In this document: piece by piece, positions 34,035-47,382 of the stretch
Layout: every line of letters begins with the position of its first letter
How positions within the stretch are numbered: the first letter of the stretch is position 1
Origin: Candidatus Gaiellasilicea maunaloa
GTDB lineage: Bacteria; Actinomycetota; Thermoleophilia; Gaiellales; Gaiellaceae
Direction: 5' to 3'
Assembly (NCBI GenBank): GCA_024330215.1
Contig: JANDLU010000002.1
Location: 81,858-145,857, forward strand
DNA: 64,000 bases
The notes under the pieces: model-generated
Database searches by the model: none
What the model was told of the DNA's origin: nothing
The model's input: only the letters and a program-made list of their open reading frames with translations
Made by a program: the position numbers and the translations under genes

Positions 34035-34846
34035 ACCTGGCCGGCTCCTGTCGTCGAGATCGAGAGAGTGAGCACGTCGGCGTCGGGAAACGCGAGGCGT
34101 AGCTCGTCCGCGCATGCAGCGGCCGTCTCGCGCTGCGCCCACACGATGACGCTCGGGCCTGAGCCGGAGAGCGTCGCGGCGATCATGCCGGCCGGGGGGT
34201 GCTCGCGTACCGCTCCGAGCAGCGGTGCCCAGCCGGCGCGATAGGGCTCGTGCAGGCGGTCGTCGGCCGCCGCGGCGAAGAGCGTGACGGAGCCGGTGGC
34301 GAGCGAAGCGCCGAGGACGGCGGCGCGCGCGACGTTGTGCGCGGCGTCGGCGTGGCTGATGAACGACGGTAACGCCTCGCGCGCGGCCCTCGTCCCCACC
34401 CGCTCGGCCGGAACGAGCGCGATCGGCGTTGCCGGCGCATCGTTGGCGATCCGCGCGATCGCGCCGTTCCACGTCAGGCATACGCCGCCGGCGAGCGCTG
34501 CCGCGAGGTTGTCGGGGTGGCCTTCGAGGTCGACCCCAATCGCGAGCAGCTCCTCCGGATCGAGGTCGCGGCCGGCGACGAGCGCGCCGGCGACGAGCCC
34601 GAGCGCGATCGTGGCCGCGCTCGAGCCGAGTCCGCGCTCGCGCGGAATCCGGTCGGTAAACGAAAAGCCGAGGCCCTCGAGCGGCGCGATCCGCTCGAAC
34701 GCACGCACGGCGAGATGGTCGCGATCCGGTGGCGGCGCGCTCTCCGAGATCTCGACCTCGTTCCAGAGGTCGAGCGCGGCCGCAGCGCAGTCGAAGGCGG
34801 GGCCGATGTTCGCCGTGGTCGCGGGCGCGCGGACGCGGATGCTCAT
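34031..34846 (-). CDS. thrB: Homoserine kinase
   Basis: A 271-residue GHMP kinase: the N-terminal [21 protein letters not shown], the ATP-binding motif [15 protein letters not shown] and the C-terminal [11 protein letters not shown]. The start at ATG 34846 overlaps thrC by 4 bp; an in-frame ATG 45 bp upstream lies inside thrC. It forms O-phosphohomoserine, the branch metabolite that threonine synthases consume. Confidence 0.94.
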   Translation of the reverse strand: MSIRVRAPATTANIGPAFDCAAAALDLWNEVEISESAPPPDRDHLAVRAFERIAPLEGLGFSFTDRIPRERGLGSSAATIALGLVAGALVAGRDLDPEELLAIGVDLEGHPDNLAAALAGGVCLTWNGAIARIANDAPATPIALVPAERVGTRAAREALPSFISHADAAHNVARAAVLGASLATGSVTLFAAAADDRLHEPYRAGWAPLLGAVREHPPAGMIAATLSGSGPSVIVWAQRETAAACADELRLAFPDADVLTLSISTTGAGQV

Positions 34847-35694
34847 CGAACCGCGTCGGGATCTTTCAGGCCGTGGCCCGTGACAACGCACACGACGAGC
34901 GCGTCGCGCAGGCCCGCCGCCTCGACGGCGGCGAGCCCTGCCGCGCTCGCTGGCTCGCAGAAGATCCCCTCCTCACGCGCCAGCGCGTGCCAGGCGCTCG
35001 CGAGCCGCTTTTCAGAAAGCGAGACCACCTCTCCGGCGCATCGCTCGACCACTCGCCGGACCTCTTCGCGGTGGACGGGCTCGGCGATGCGGATCGCCGA
35101 CGCGAAGGTGTCGCACCGCCGGGCTGCCTCACCGAGTACGAAGCGCGGCTGCGTCTCGCCGAAGCCGCGCGAGTACGCCACGGTGTTGCCGCCGCCGCCG
35201 AACGGAAGGGCGAGGACGTCTGGCGCGCCGCCGAGCTGCTCGAGCACCTCGCGCGCCGCCGAGCTCTGCCCCTCGATCCGGTCCGGGTTGATCGAGTTGA
35301 CGTTGACGAGCTCCTCCTGGTCGGCGAGTCGCTGTGCCTCGTGGTGCGCGTCGTTGAAGGTGCCGTCGATCTCGCGCAGCTCGGCGCCGGCCGCGCGCAC
35401 CTGCGCGAGCTTCGAGCGGGCCACCGCGCCGCCGCTCGTCACGACGACGGCTCGCAGCCCCGCGCGGGCGGCGTAGGCCGCCGCCGCCGCCGCGGTGTTC
35501 CCGGTCGACGCGCAGACGACCCCGGCAGCGCCGCGCTCGACGGCGCGGGAGACCGCGAGCGCCATGCCTCGATCCTTGAACGACCCTGTTGGATTCGCGC
35601 CCTCCCACTTCACCCACAGCTCGAGCCCGAGCGTCTCCGAGAGACGCGGCGCGTGGAGAAGTGGTGTCGAGCCTTCTCCGAGCGTGACCCTCAT
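34843..35694 (-). CDS. thrC: Threonine synthase, minimal form without zinc ribbon
   Basis: A 283-residue fold-type II PLP enzyme lacking the N-terminal ribbon and extension present in the two other copies of this window (406 and 397 residues). [19 protein letters not shown] holds the PLP lysine, [19 protein letters not shown] the phosphate loop and [15 protein letters not shown] the glycine loop. The operon order hom-thrC-thrB makes this the obvious housekeeping threonine synthase. About 70 residues shorter than most ThrC, but the core is complete. Confidence 0.88.
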   Translation of the reverse strand: MRVTLGEGSTPLLHAPRLSETLGLELWVKWEGANPTGSFKDRGMALAVSRAVERGAAGVVCASTGNTAAAAAAYAARAGLRAVVVTSGGAVARSKLAQVRAAGAELREIDGTFNDAHHEAQRLADQEELVNVNSINPDRIEGQSSAAREVLEQLGGAPDVLALPFGGGGNTVAYSRGFGETQPRFVLGEAARRCDTFASAIRIAEPVHREEVRRVVERCAGEVVSLSEKRLASAWHALAREEGIFCEPASAAGLAAVEAAGLRDALVVCVVTGHGLKDPDAVR

Positions 35695-35710
35695 CGTTCG
35701 ATCAAAGCAG

Positions 35711-37000
35711 CTAGATCCCCCGCTCGTCGATCACGCGGAGCGCGTCGGGGAGGCCGTGAACCTCCGGGAGCCGGGCGATCGCGTCGAGCGCGGTCGCGAC
35801 GCGGCCGGACGGAGCCGTGTGCGTGACGACGTCGAGGGCCGCGCTGCCGTTGACGACGTGCTGCGCGAGCCGCGCAATCGAGACGCCCTCGTCGGCGAAG
35901 CGCGCGGCGACGTGCGCCAACACGCCGGGCCGATCGGCGACCTCGATGTGGACGTAGTACGGCGCCGGCAGCTCGCCCGGCGGCAGCTTCGGCAGCGACC
36001 GCCAGCAGGCGTCGCCCTGGAGGAATCCTGTTCCCGTCGTTCCGAGCACGCTCACCATGTCCGCGACGACCGCCGAAGCCGTCTCGAGACCGCCTGCGCC
36101 CGGGCCCTCGAGCATGAGCTCGCGAATCGCGTCGCCCTGCAGCATCACGGCGTTGAACGGCCCCTCGACCGAGGCGAGCGGGTGGTGTCGGTCGACGAGT
36201 GCCGGCCCGACGCGGACGTCGACTGCGCCGTCCACCAGCGTGGCGGTGCCGACGAGCCGCACGACCGCCCCGAGGGATCGCGCCGCCTCGACGTGCTCGG
36301 GCCGGAGCCGGTCGATGCCCTCGTACGAGACGTCGGCCAGCTCGACACGCGAACCGAAGGCGACGCTCGCGAGGATGGCCATCTTCGCCGCCGAATCGGC
36401 GCCCGAGACGTCGTCGGTCGGGTCGGCTTCCGCGTAGCCCAGCCGCTGTGCCTCGGCGAGCGCATCCTGGTACGCGGCGCCGGACTCCATCCTCGTGAGG
36501 ATGAAGTTCGTCGTGCCGTTGACGATTCCGAGCACGCGGTGGACGTTGGTGACCACGAGCGACTCGCGCAGGACCTTGATCACGGGGATGGCCGCGCAGA
36601 CCGAGGCCTCGAAGCGCATCTGGACCCCGGCCTCGGCGGCGGTCGCGAAGAGCTCGGTGCTGCGCCGGGCAAGGAGTTGCTTGTTGGCCGTCACGACCGG
36701 CTTGCCGGCCCGGAGGAGGTCGAGGACGTAGCCACCGGTCGGCTCGACGCCGCCCATGACCTCGGCAACGAGGGTCACCGATTCGTCCTCGAGGATCGAG
36801 GCGAAGTCGGTGGTCAGCACCCCCTCTCCCGCAGCGAAGCCGCGCTCCTTGCCCGGATCGCGGACGAGTGCGTGCACGACGCGAAGGCGGTGTCCGGTGG
36901 CCCGCTCGATGTCCTCGGCGTTCTGCTCGAGGAGCCTGTGCACGGCCGCGCCCACGGTGCCGTACCCGAGGAGCGCGACGGGAACGTCAACCGACGCCAT
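35711..37000 (-). CDS. hom: Homoserine dehydrogenase with ACT domain
   Basis: A 429-residue protein starting at ATG 37000, 14 bp inside the end of ilvC. The N-terminal Rossmann fold ([19 protein letters not shown]) is followed by the catalytic domain with [13 protein letters not shown] and [20 protein letters not shown]. The C-terminal ACT domain (about 348-425, [20 protein letters not shown]) points to allosteric feedback, typically by threonine. It reduces aspartate semialdehyde to homoserine. Confidence 0.94.
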   Translation of the reverse strand: MASVDVPVALLGYGTVGAAVHRLLEQNAEDIERATGHRLRVVHALVRDPGKERGFAAGEGVLTTDFASILEDESVTLVAEVMGGVEPTGGYVLDLLRAGKPVVTANKQLLARRSTELFATAAEAGVQMRFEASVCAAIPVIKVLRESLVVTNVHRVLGIVNGTTNFILTRMESGAAYQDALAEAQRLGYAEADPTDDVSGADSAAKMAILASVAFGSRVELADVSYEGIDRLRPEHVEAARSLGAVVRLVGTATLVDGAVDVRVGPALVDRHHPLASVEGPFNAVMLQGDAIRELMLEGPGAGGLETASAVVADMVSVLGTTGTGFLQGDACWRSLPKLPPGELPAPYYVHIEVADRPGVLAHVAARFADEGVSIARLAQHVVNGSAALDVVTHTAPSGRVATALDAIARLPEVHGLPDALRVIDERGI

Positions 37001-37997
37001 GCACGTCCGCGCCGAGGAGTCCCCGTTTGCCGGCGAGCTCGCGCAGCTCGCTTCCGACCTGCTCGAGCTGCCCGCCCGTCTGCTCGCGCCGCAGGTGCTC
37101 GAACCGCGGCCGGCCGGCGTCGTCGTCCTCGAAGAGCTCGCGCGCGAACGCGCCACTTCGGATCTCCGCGAGGATCTCGCGCATCGTCTCCTTCACGCCC
37201 GCGTCGACGACGCGAGGGCCGCGCGTCAGGTCGCCGTACTCGGCGACGTCCGAGATCGAGTAACGCATGTACTCGAAGCCGCCCTCGTAGATCAGGTCGA
37301 CGATCAGCTTCAGCTCGTTTACGACCTCGTAGTAGGCGATCTCGGGCTGGTACCCCGCCTCGACCAGCGTCTCGAAGCCCGCCTTGATCAGCGCCGTCGC
37401 GCCGCCGCAGAGCACGGCCTGCTCGCCGAAGAGGTCGCTCTCGGTCTCTTCGGCGAACGTCGTCTCGAGCAGCCCCACGCGACCGCAGCCGATCGCCGTC
37501 CCGTAGGCGATCGCGAGCTCGAGCGCCTGGCCGCTCGCGTCCTGGTGCACAGCGACGAGCCCGGGCGTTCCGGCTCCGGCCTCGTAGAGCTCGCGGACGC
37601 GGTGCCCGGGTGCCTTGGGTGCCACCATCACGACGTCGTGCCCGGCGGGTGGGACGACGCGGCCGAAGTGGACGTTGAGCCCGTGGGCGAAGAGGAGCGC
37701 GGCGCCGTCCGCGAGGCTGGGCTCGATCTCGCCTTCGTAGACCGGCTTCTGGACGTGGTCGGGAAGAAGGATCGCCACGACCTGCGCGCCGCTGACCGCG
37801 TCGGCGATCTCCTTGACGACGAGTCCGGCGTCCTCGGCCAGCTCGCGGGACGGGCTCCCGGGTCGCAGGCCGACTTCGACGTCGACGCCGGAGTCGCGCA
37901 GGTTCAGTGCATGAGCGTGTCCCTGGCTGCCGTAACCGATCACGGCGACCTTGCCTGAGAGCAGATCGAGATTCCCGTCGGTGTGGATCCTGGCCAT
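36987..37997 (-). CDS. ilvC: Ketol-acid reductoisomerase, class I
   Basis: A 336-residue enzyme: [20 protein letters not shown] for [23 protein letters not shown], the metal-binding [14 protein letters not shown] and [19 protein letters not shown]. Length and single knotted C-terminal domain are of class I. It converts acetolactate or acetohydroxybutyrate to dihydroxy acids. It begins 20 bp after ilvN with GGAGCAGGAA upstream of ATG 37997. Confidence 0.96.
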   Translation of the reverse strand: MARIHTDGNLDLLSGKVAVIGYGSQGHAHALNLRDSGVDVEVGLRPGSPSRELAEDAGLVVKEIADAVSGAQVVAILLPDHVQKPVYEGEIEPSLADGAALLFAHGLNVHFGRVVPPAGHDVVMVAPKAPGHRVRELYEAGAGTPGLVAVHQDASGQALELAIAYGTAIGCGRVGLLETTFAEETESDLFGEQAVLCGGATALIKAGFETLVEAGYQPEIAYYEVVNELKLIVDLIYEGGFEYMRYSISDVAEYGDLTRGPRVVDAGVKETMREILAEIRSGAFARELFEDDDAGRPRFEHLRREQTGGQLEQVGSELRELAGKRGLLGADVHGVG

Positions 37998-38017
37998 TTC
38001 CTGCTCCTTCTAGTAGG

Positions 38018-38533
38018 TCAGCGGAGAACGTACTGGGGACGGCCGTCCGGTACCGGCGCGGCCGCGCGAGCCAGCCCGATCCGGCCTGTTCGGACGAGCT
38101 CCTTGACGCCGTGGGGGCGGACGAGCTCCTCGAAGGCGTCGACCTCTCCGGGCGCTCCCACGATCTCGAACACGATCGCGTCGGGGCCGAGATCGGCGAC
38201 GCGGGCACGGAAGGCCTCGGCGAGCGCGAGTAGCTCCGCGCGGCGTGAGGGAGGCGCCGCGACGTTGATCAGAGCCAGCTCGCGCTCGACGGATTCACCC
38301 GGCGGAAGCTCGTTCACCCGGAGGACGTCCACCAGCTTGTGAATCTGTTTCTCGATCTGCGAGAGCGCGTGGTCGGCGCAGTCGACTCGGAGCGTGATCC
38401 GCGAGACGTCGCGACGCTCGGTCGGCCCGACAGCGAGGCTGTCGATGTTGAAGCTGCGGCGCCGGAACATGCTCACGACTCGCGCGAGCGCTCCAGGTCT
38501 GTTCTCGACCAGGATCGAGAGCGTGTGCTTCAC
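38018..38533 (-). CDS. ilvN: Acetolactate synthase small (regulatory) subunit
   Basis: A 171-residue protein with an N-terminal ACT domain (TLSILVENRPGALARVVSMF, SFNIDSLAVGPTE) and a C-terminal domain that binds the large subunit. Length fits the IlvN/IlvH group that confers valine feedback inhibition. GTG 38533 overlaps the ilvB stop by 4 bp. Confidence 0.95.
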   Translation of the reverse strand: MKHTLSILVENRPGALARVVSMFRRRSFNIDSLAVGPTERRDVSRITLRVDCADHALSQIEKQIHKLVDVLRVNELPPGESVERELALINVAAPPSRRAELLALAEAFRARVADLGPDAIVFEIVGAPGEVDAFEELVRPHGVKELVRTGRIGLARAAAPVPDGRPQYVLR

Positions 38534-40239
38534 GCGGGCACCGCTTGCCCGTCCGGGTACTCGACGAGCTGGAGCGCGGACGCGCCGGCCGGAATCATCG
38601 GGAAGCAGTGCTCGCGCGCGTCGACCCTGCAGTCCACGACCGCGGTTCGCCCGCAGGCGAGCGCCTCCTCGAGAGCCGGTCGCAGCTCATCGTCGCTCTC
38701 GACCGTGAAGCCGCGCGCGCCGTAGGCCTCGGCGAGGGCCGCGTAGTCGGGCAGGTGGTGGGTCAGCTCGATCTGGGAGAAGCGCTCGCCGAAGAACATG
38801 TCCTGCCACTGCCGGACCATCCCGAGGGAGCCGTTGTTGACGAGCACCACGACGATGGGCAGATCCTCGAGCACGGACGTCGCCAACTCCTGGCAGGTCA
38901 TCTGGAAGCAGCCGTCGCCGTCCACACAGACGACGGTTGCCTCGGGCCGAGCGGCCTTCGCTCCGATCGCGGCGGGAATTCCGTACCCCATCGTTCCGAG
39001 CCCGCCCGACGTGATGAACGTGCGGGGGCGGTCGCAAAGCAGATACTGCATCGCCCACATCTGGTGCTGCCCGACGCCTGTCGTGAAGACAACGTCGCTT
39101 CCGACCGTCAGCTCCTGGAGCGCCTCGAGCACCGGCTGCGGCTTGAGCATCTCGCCCTCGTTTCCGTACCGAAGCGGGAACTGTTCCCGCCACTCGCGGA
39201 GCTGCGCGAGCCACGGCTCGGTCGAGCCGGGGACCGCTACCTCGCGCAGCTCGCGGGTGAGCTCGGCGAGGACAGGTTTCAGCGGCCCCACGACCGGGAC
39301 GTCGGCGTAGCGGAGCTTGTCGATCTCGGCCGAGTCGACATCGAGATGGATCACCGTGGCACCGGGTGCGAATGCGGACAGCTTCCCGGTGACGCGATCG
39401 TCGAAGCGAGAGCCGACCGCGACGAGCACGTCGCACTTGTTCATGGCCCAGTTCGACCACTTCGGCCCATGCATGCCAGGCCAGCCGAAATGGAGCTCAT
39501 GCGTCTCCGGGAATGCGCTCTTCGCCATCAGCGTCGTCACGACGGGGAGCCGGGCCGCCTGGGCGAGCTCGAGCAGCTCGTCCGTGGCGTGCGCGTTGAG
39601 CACGCCGCCGCCGACGTAGAGGACCGGGCGCTCGGCCTCTGCAAGCTGGCGGGCGGCCTCGCGCACCTGCCGAGCGTGCACGCGCTTGGGCGGACGCCAG
39701 CCGGGGAGGTCGACGACGTCGGGGTAGGTGAACTCGAGGAGCGCTTCCTGGATGTCGCGAGGAATGTCGACGAGCACGGGCCCGCAGCGACCGGTGCCGG
39801 CGACGTGGAAGGCGGCCTTGATGATCGCGGGAATCTCCGCCACGTCCTGCACGAGCCAGGAGTGCTTGACGATCGGGATCGTGATCCCGGTGATGTCGCA
39901 TTCCTGGAAGGCATCGGTCCCGATCAGGTGCGAGCGGACCTGACCGGTGATGCACACGAGTGGCGTCGAGTCCATCCACGCGTCGGCGATCGGAGTAACA
40001 AGGTTCGTTGCGCCCGGCCCCGAGGTCGCGAACGCAACCCCGATCCGGCCGGAGGCGCGTGCGTAGCCCTCGGCCATGTGCCCGGCGCCCTGCTCGTGCC
40101 GGGCGAGCACGTGATGGATGCTCGTCCCGCGCGCGAGCGCGTCGTAGATCGGCAGGATCGCGCCGCCCGGGATGCCGAAGACGACGTCGACCCCCTCGGC
40201 CTCGAGCGACCGAAGGACTGCGTCGGCGCCGTTCGTCAC
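38530..40239 (-). CDS. ilvB: Acetolactate synthase large subunit
   Basis: A 569-residue ThDP enzyme. The catalytic Glu lies in LARHEQGAGHMAEGYARASG, FAD contacts in SRFDDRVTGKLSAFA, and the ThDP/Mg motif in DGDGCFQMTCQELATS followed by NNGSLGMVRQWQ. It condenses pyruvate with pyruvate or 2-oxobutyrate as the first common step of valine and isoleucine synthesis. GTG 40239 overlaps the preceding leuB-like stop by 4 bp. Confidence 0.96.
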   Translation of the reverse strand: MTNGADAVLRSLEAEGVDVVFGIPGGAILPIYDALARGTSIHHVLARHEQGAGHMAEGYARASGRIGVAFATSGPGATNLVTPIADAWMDSTPLVCITGQVRSHLIGTDAFQECDITGITIPIVKHSWLVQDVAEIPAIIKAAFHVAGTGRCGPVLVDIPRDIQEALLEFTYPDVVDLPGWRPPKRVHARQVREAARQLAEAERPVLYVGGGVLNAHATDELLELAQAARLPVVTTLMAKSAFPETHELHFGWPGMHGPKWSNWAMNKCDVLVAVGSRFDDRVTGKLSAFAPGATVIHLDVDSAEIDKLRYADVPVVGPLKPVLAELTRELREVAVPGSTEPWLAQLREWREQFPLRYGNEGEMLKPQPVLEALQELTVGSDVVFTTGVGQHQMWAMQYLLCDRPRTFITSGGLGTMGYGIPAAIGAKAARPEATVVCVDGDGCFQMTCQELATSVLEDLPIVVVLVNNGSLGMVRQWQDMFFGERFSQIELTHHLPDYAALAEAYGARGFTVESDDELRPALEEALACGRTAVVDCRVDAREHCFPMIPAGASALQLVEYPDGQAVPA

Positions 40240-41138
40240 GATGCTTCCCGGACGAACTCGAACGCGAGCCCCCGAGGGAGCTCGGCGAGGACCGCATCGG
40301 TGGCGCCCCGCGTCGAGACGTCGCGTGGCTCCGTTCGGGTCTGGCCGACGGCCCGCGCGAGCGTGTCGGCGGCGCTCCTCTCCCCCAGGCCGTCGCCGAG
40401 CGTCAAAGCGGCGGCGAGCAGGAGCGGAGCGGGATCGGCCACGCCGTGGCCCGCATGATCGTGACCGTCGTCATGGGACGTTCCGAAGATGCTCGGCCCG
40501 TTCTCGGCAAGCCGGCCCCACGCGGCGATCCGGTTGGGCGCGGTGCAGGCAGCCACGGCGGCGACGGAGGTGGCGAGGTCGGGAGGAACGACCACGACGT
40601 CGAAGTGGCGCGGTGCCGTGACGAGGGCCGACATCGCCGCCCCGATCGGCATCCGCTCGACCTGAAAACCGGGGTGTGCCGCCTCTGCCGCGGCGGTGTC
40701 CGCCTCGTACACGGCCGGCACGCCGACGAGCGTGACGCGCGCCCGGCTTGCGCGCGCAATGTCGAAGGCGCGGTCGAGAGTCCACTGCCAGGCCTCGTTA
40801 TGCAACGGCGCCACGATCGATAGCTCGCAGCGGCCCTCGTAGCGGACGCGGGTGATCGAGGCGCGAAGGTCGAGCTCGGCCTCGATCGCGTCGAGCGGCC
40901 CGTCAACGCCCGGCGCGACGAGGACGACGTCGGCGGCAAGCACCGCACCGCGTGACGAGTTCGGGTACGGGTGCCCGTAGCGCATGAGCGCGTCCACGCC
41001 GAACGGCACGAACTCCTGCTCGACCTCGAACCCGTGCAACCGCGACGCTGCTGCGACAGCGCGACTGGTGGCCGCCACGAGCTCGGGCCCGACGCCGTGA
41101 CCGGCGATGCACGCGAGCGTGTAGCGCTTGCCCGTCAC
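40236..41138 (-). CDS. Isopropylmalate dehydrogenase-like protein lacking catalytic residues
   Basis: A 300-residue member of the isocitrate/isopropylmalate dehydrogenase fold, placed between leuA and ilvB with 4-bp overlaps. The N-terminal GHGVGPELVAATSRAV and the adenosine-side motif GHDHAGHGVADPAPLLLAAAL keep the family pattern. However, the catalytic Lys (VDKANV in the true leuB at 53.5 kb) is replaced by LVGVPAVYE, the metal-binding Asp region (MFGDILSD) by PDLATSVAA, and the E-P-V-H-G-S loop by FGTSHDDGHDHAG. It cannot work as a normal dehydrogenase. Its fixed place in the operon suggests a structural, regulatory or new catalytic role. Confidence 0.75.
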   Translation of the reverse strand: MTGKRYTLACIAGHGVGPELVAATSRAVAAASRLHGFEVEQEFVPFGVDALMRYGHPYPNSSRGAVLAADVVLVAPGVDGPLDAIEAELDLRASITRVRYEGRCELSIVAPLHNEAWQWTLDRAFDIARASRARVTLVGVPAVYEADTAAAEAAHPGFQVERMPIGAAMSALVTAPRHFDVVVVPPDLATSVAAVAACTAPNRIAAWGRLAENGPSIFGTSHDDGHDHAGHGVADPAPLLLAAALTLGDGLGERSAADTLARAVGQTRTEPRDVSTRGATDAVLAELPRGLAFEFVREAS

Positions 41139-42286
41139 TGGACGGTCACCTGCGCCGTGAGAACATCGTGAATCGTGAGCGGGCTCCCCGAGTCGGCAAG
41201 AGCCTTGAAGCGGGCGAAAGCGTCGGCCAGCTCGGCGGTCTCCAGGTGGAAGCCGGCGTCCGTACAGGCGAGCGCGAAGGCGTGCCGGCCGGAGTGCTTC
41301 CCGAGCGGGAGCGTCATCGCAAGACCGAGCTCGGCCGGCTCGATGATCTGATACGTGGACACGTCCTTGAGCAGGCCGTCCTGGTGGATCCCTGCCTCAT
41401 GCGCGAACGCGTTTGCGCCGACGATCGCCTTGTTCGGGGGCACGTCGTAGCCGGTGGCGAGCTCGACGAGCCTCGACGTCGCCGCGAGCTCGCTCGTGTC
41501 GATGCCGGTATCGACCCCGAAGTAGTCCCGCCGGACGTGCAACGCCATCACGATCTCCTCGAGGGAGGCGTTTCCGGCGCGCTCGCCGATTCCGTTGACC
41601 GTGCACTCGACCTGCCCGACGCCCGCCTCGACGGCCGAGAGCGAGTTGGCGACCGCGAGACCGAGATCGTCGTGGCAGTGGGCGGAGAGGACGACTCCGC
41701 GGAGCTCGGGGCAGCGGCGCCGCACCTCGATCAGAAACGCCGCGTACTCGGCGGGGAGCATGTAGCCGACAGTGTCCGGAAGGTTGATCACGTCTGCGCC
41801 TGCGGCGATGGCTGCGCGGCAGACCTCGGCAACGAAGGCGGGATCGGAGCGCGTCGAGTCCTCGCACGAGAACTCGACCTCGTCGACCCGGTCGAGCGCG
41901 TAGGCGACCGCAGCGGCCGCCTGCTCGAGGACCTCCGCCGGCTCGAGGCGGAGCTTCTTCTCCATGTGGATCGGGCTGGTCGCAAGGAAGATGTGCAGCC
42001 GCGACCGGCGCGCATCAGCGAGCGCCTCTGCGCCGGCGTCGAGGTCCTCGCGGCGCGTCCGGCAGAGCGTGGCGACGGTGGCGCGAGACGTGGCACGGGC
42101 GACGGCGCGGACGCCCTCGAAGTCGCCGGGCGACGAAGCCGCGAAGCCCGCTTCGACCACGTCGACGCCGAGACGCTCGAGCTGACCGGCAACCTCGACC
42201 TTCTCGTGGGGCTCCAGCGCGATGCCCGGCGATTGCTCGCCGTCGCGAAGTGTGGTGTCGAAGATGTCGATCCTGCGCGAACTCAC
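41135..42286 (-). CDS. leuA: 2-isopropylmalate synthase, short form
   Basis: A 383-residue DRE-TIM metallolyase: [14 protein letters not shown], metal-ligand motif [36 protein letters not shown] and [13 protein letters not shown]. The C-terminal allosteric domain that binds leucine in classical LeuA (about 500 residues) is absent; the protein ends soon after [14 protein letters not shown]. It could therefore be leucine-insensitive or act on a related keto acid (homocitrate or citramalate synthases share the fold). GTG 42286 follows AAGGAGG. First gene of the nine-gene operon. Confidence 0.88.
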   Translation of the reverse strand: MSSRRIDIFDTTLRDGEQSPGIALEPHEKVEVAGQLERLGVDVVEAGFAASSPGDFEGVRAVARATSRATVATLCRTRREDLDAGAEALADARRSRLHIFLATSPIHMEKKLRLEPAEVLEQAAAAVAYALDRVDEVEFSCEDSTRSDPAFVAEVCRAAIAAGADVINLPDTVGYMLPAEYAAFLIEVRRRCPELRGVVLSAHCHDDLGLAVANSLSAVEAGVGQVECTVNGIGERAGNASLEEIVMALHVRRDYFGVDTGIDTSELAATSRLVELATGYDVPPNKAIVGANAFAHEAGIHQDGLLKDVSTYQIIEPAELGLAMTLPLGKHSGRHAFALACTDAGFHLETAELADAFARFKALADSGSPLTIHDVLTAQVTVQ

Positions 42287-42370
42287 GGTTCCTCCTTGCG
42301 TCGTCGAGACGACGCACCTCTGGCCTGGACGGTGGGTGTGTGCGCCGAGGCGCGTGTTCGCGTCGCTCCC

Positions 42371-42460
42371 CTAGACGGGGAGAATCAGGATGAGGCCGAG
42401 CACGAGCGATGACGCCAGGGAGGCGGCGCGCGCGAAGATCGATGGTGTGCTCGTCGGCAT
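42371..42460 (-). CDS. Branched-chain leader peptide of the leuA operon
   Basis: A 29-codon frame on the leuA mRNA beginning with ATG at 42460 and ending TAG, 84 bp before the leuA start. Its last residues are LVLGLILILPV: of the final 11, eight are Leu, Ile or Val. Such enrichment at the end of a short upstream frame is the classical mark of ribosome-mediated attenuation by branched-chain amino acids. A TGCGTCGTC/GACGACGCA hairpin (42298-42317) lies just before the leuA ribosome-binding site. No U-run follows, so control may be at the level of translation. Confidence 0.68.
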   Translation of the reverse strand: MPTSTPSIFARAASLASSLVLGLILILPV

Positions 42461-42484
42461 CGTGGGACTCAGCGTGCCAGCAAC

Positions 42485-42499
42485 GCTTTACGTTGTCAA
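42485..42499. promoter_or_regulatory. GTAAAG box inside the leuA operon promoter
   Basis: CTTTAC-GTT-GTCAAG matches the consensus with one mismatch. On the minus strand TTGACA (42496-42491) is a perfect -35, and the box fills the spacer before a poor -10-like CACGCT. This places the operator across the promoter of the nine-gene operon, as expected for a repressor. Confidence 0.65.
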
Positions 42500-42562
42500 G
42501 TCACTGTAGAAAGAACATTCTTTTGTATTCAAGCGCTTCGGGTTGCGCGGCCGAGGCCATTG

Positions 42563-42577
42563 CTTTACTCTCTAAAG
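42563..42577. promoter_or_regulatory. GTAAAG box at the gltB promoter
   Basis: CTTTAC-TCT-CTAAAG matches with one mismatch. TTGCGC (42543-42548) and TACTCT (42566-42571) with a 17-bp spacer form a plausible promoter overlapping the box, and transcription would start next to the ATG at 42580. Confidence 0.68.
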
Positions 42578-42579
42578 CG

Positions 42580-42654
42580 ATGGGCCACTGGCGTGGAACG
42601 AAAAAGCGGATCTCGGCGATTGCCGCCTTCGCCGCGCGCCCGCCCGAGCGCTAG
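42580..42654 (+). CDS. Short upstream frame before gltB
   Basis: ATG three bases after the GTAAAG box opens a 24-codon basic frame (MGHWRGTKKRISAIAAFAA...) that ends 8 bp before the probable gltB start. It could be a translated leader that couples to gltB, or the true start of gltB reached by a frameshift or hidden by a sequencing error. No amino-acid bias explains attenuation. Confidence 0.3.
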   Translation: MGHWRGTKKRISAIAAFAARPPER

Positions 42655-42662
42655 CCGGCCTC

Positions 42663-47216
<4,554 letters not shown>

Positions 47217-47220
47217 TGCC

Positions 47221-47372
47221 CCGTTCCGAACCTGCCTTGGACTCTGCGGGCGTCCAGCCGCGCCTGGCGGCACCCGGCACCCGCACACGTGCCACCGGCA
47301 CGAGCGCGGGCTCCGTGCGCCACCAGATCACACGAGGCCACTCCCCAAAGTGGCAACGGACTTTCGGAACGG
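47221..47372 (+). promoter_or_regulatory. Possible structured RNA between gltB and gltD
   Basis: CCGTTCCGAA at 47221-47230 is perfectly complementary to TTCGGAACGG at 47363-47372, directly touching the GGAG of gltD. The enclosed 130 bases contain small hairpins: GTGCC-ACC-GGCAC at 47289-47301 and GCCACT-CCCCAA-AGTGGC at 47337-47354. A closing helix next to the ribosome-binding site with inner stems is the shape of a translational regulatory RNA. It matches no riboswitch class I know. Confidence 0.35.
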
Positions 47373-47382
47373 AGCACTGGTG

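Noticed and set aside
36987..37997. GlnR- or AmtR-type nitrogen boxes in the window
   Set aside because: I looked upstream of amt, gltB and gltD for the known actinobacterial patterns and found no convincing match; only the GTAAAG box recurs.
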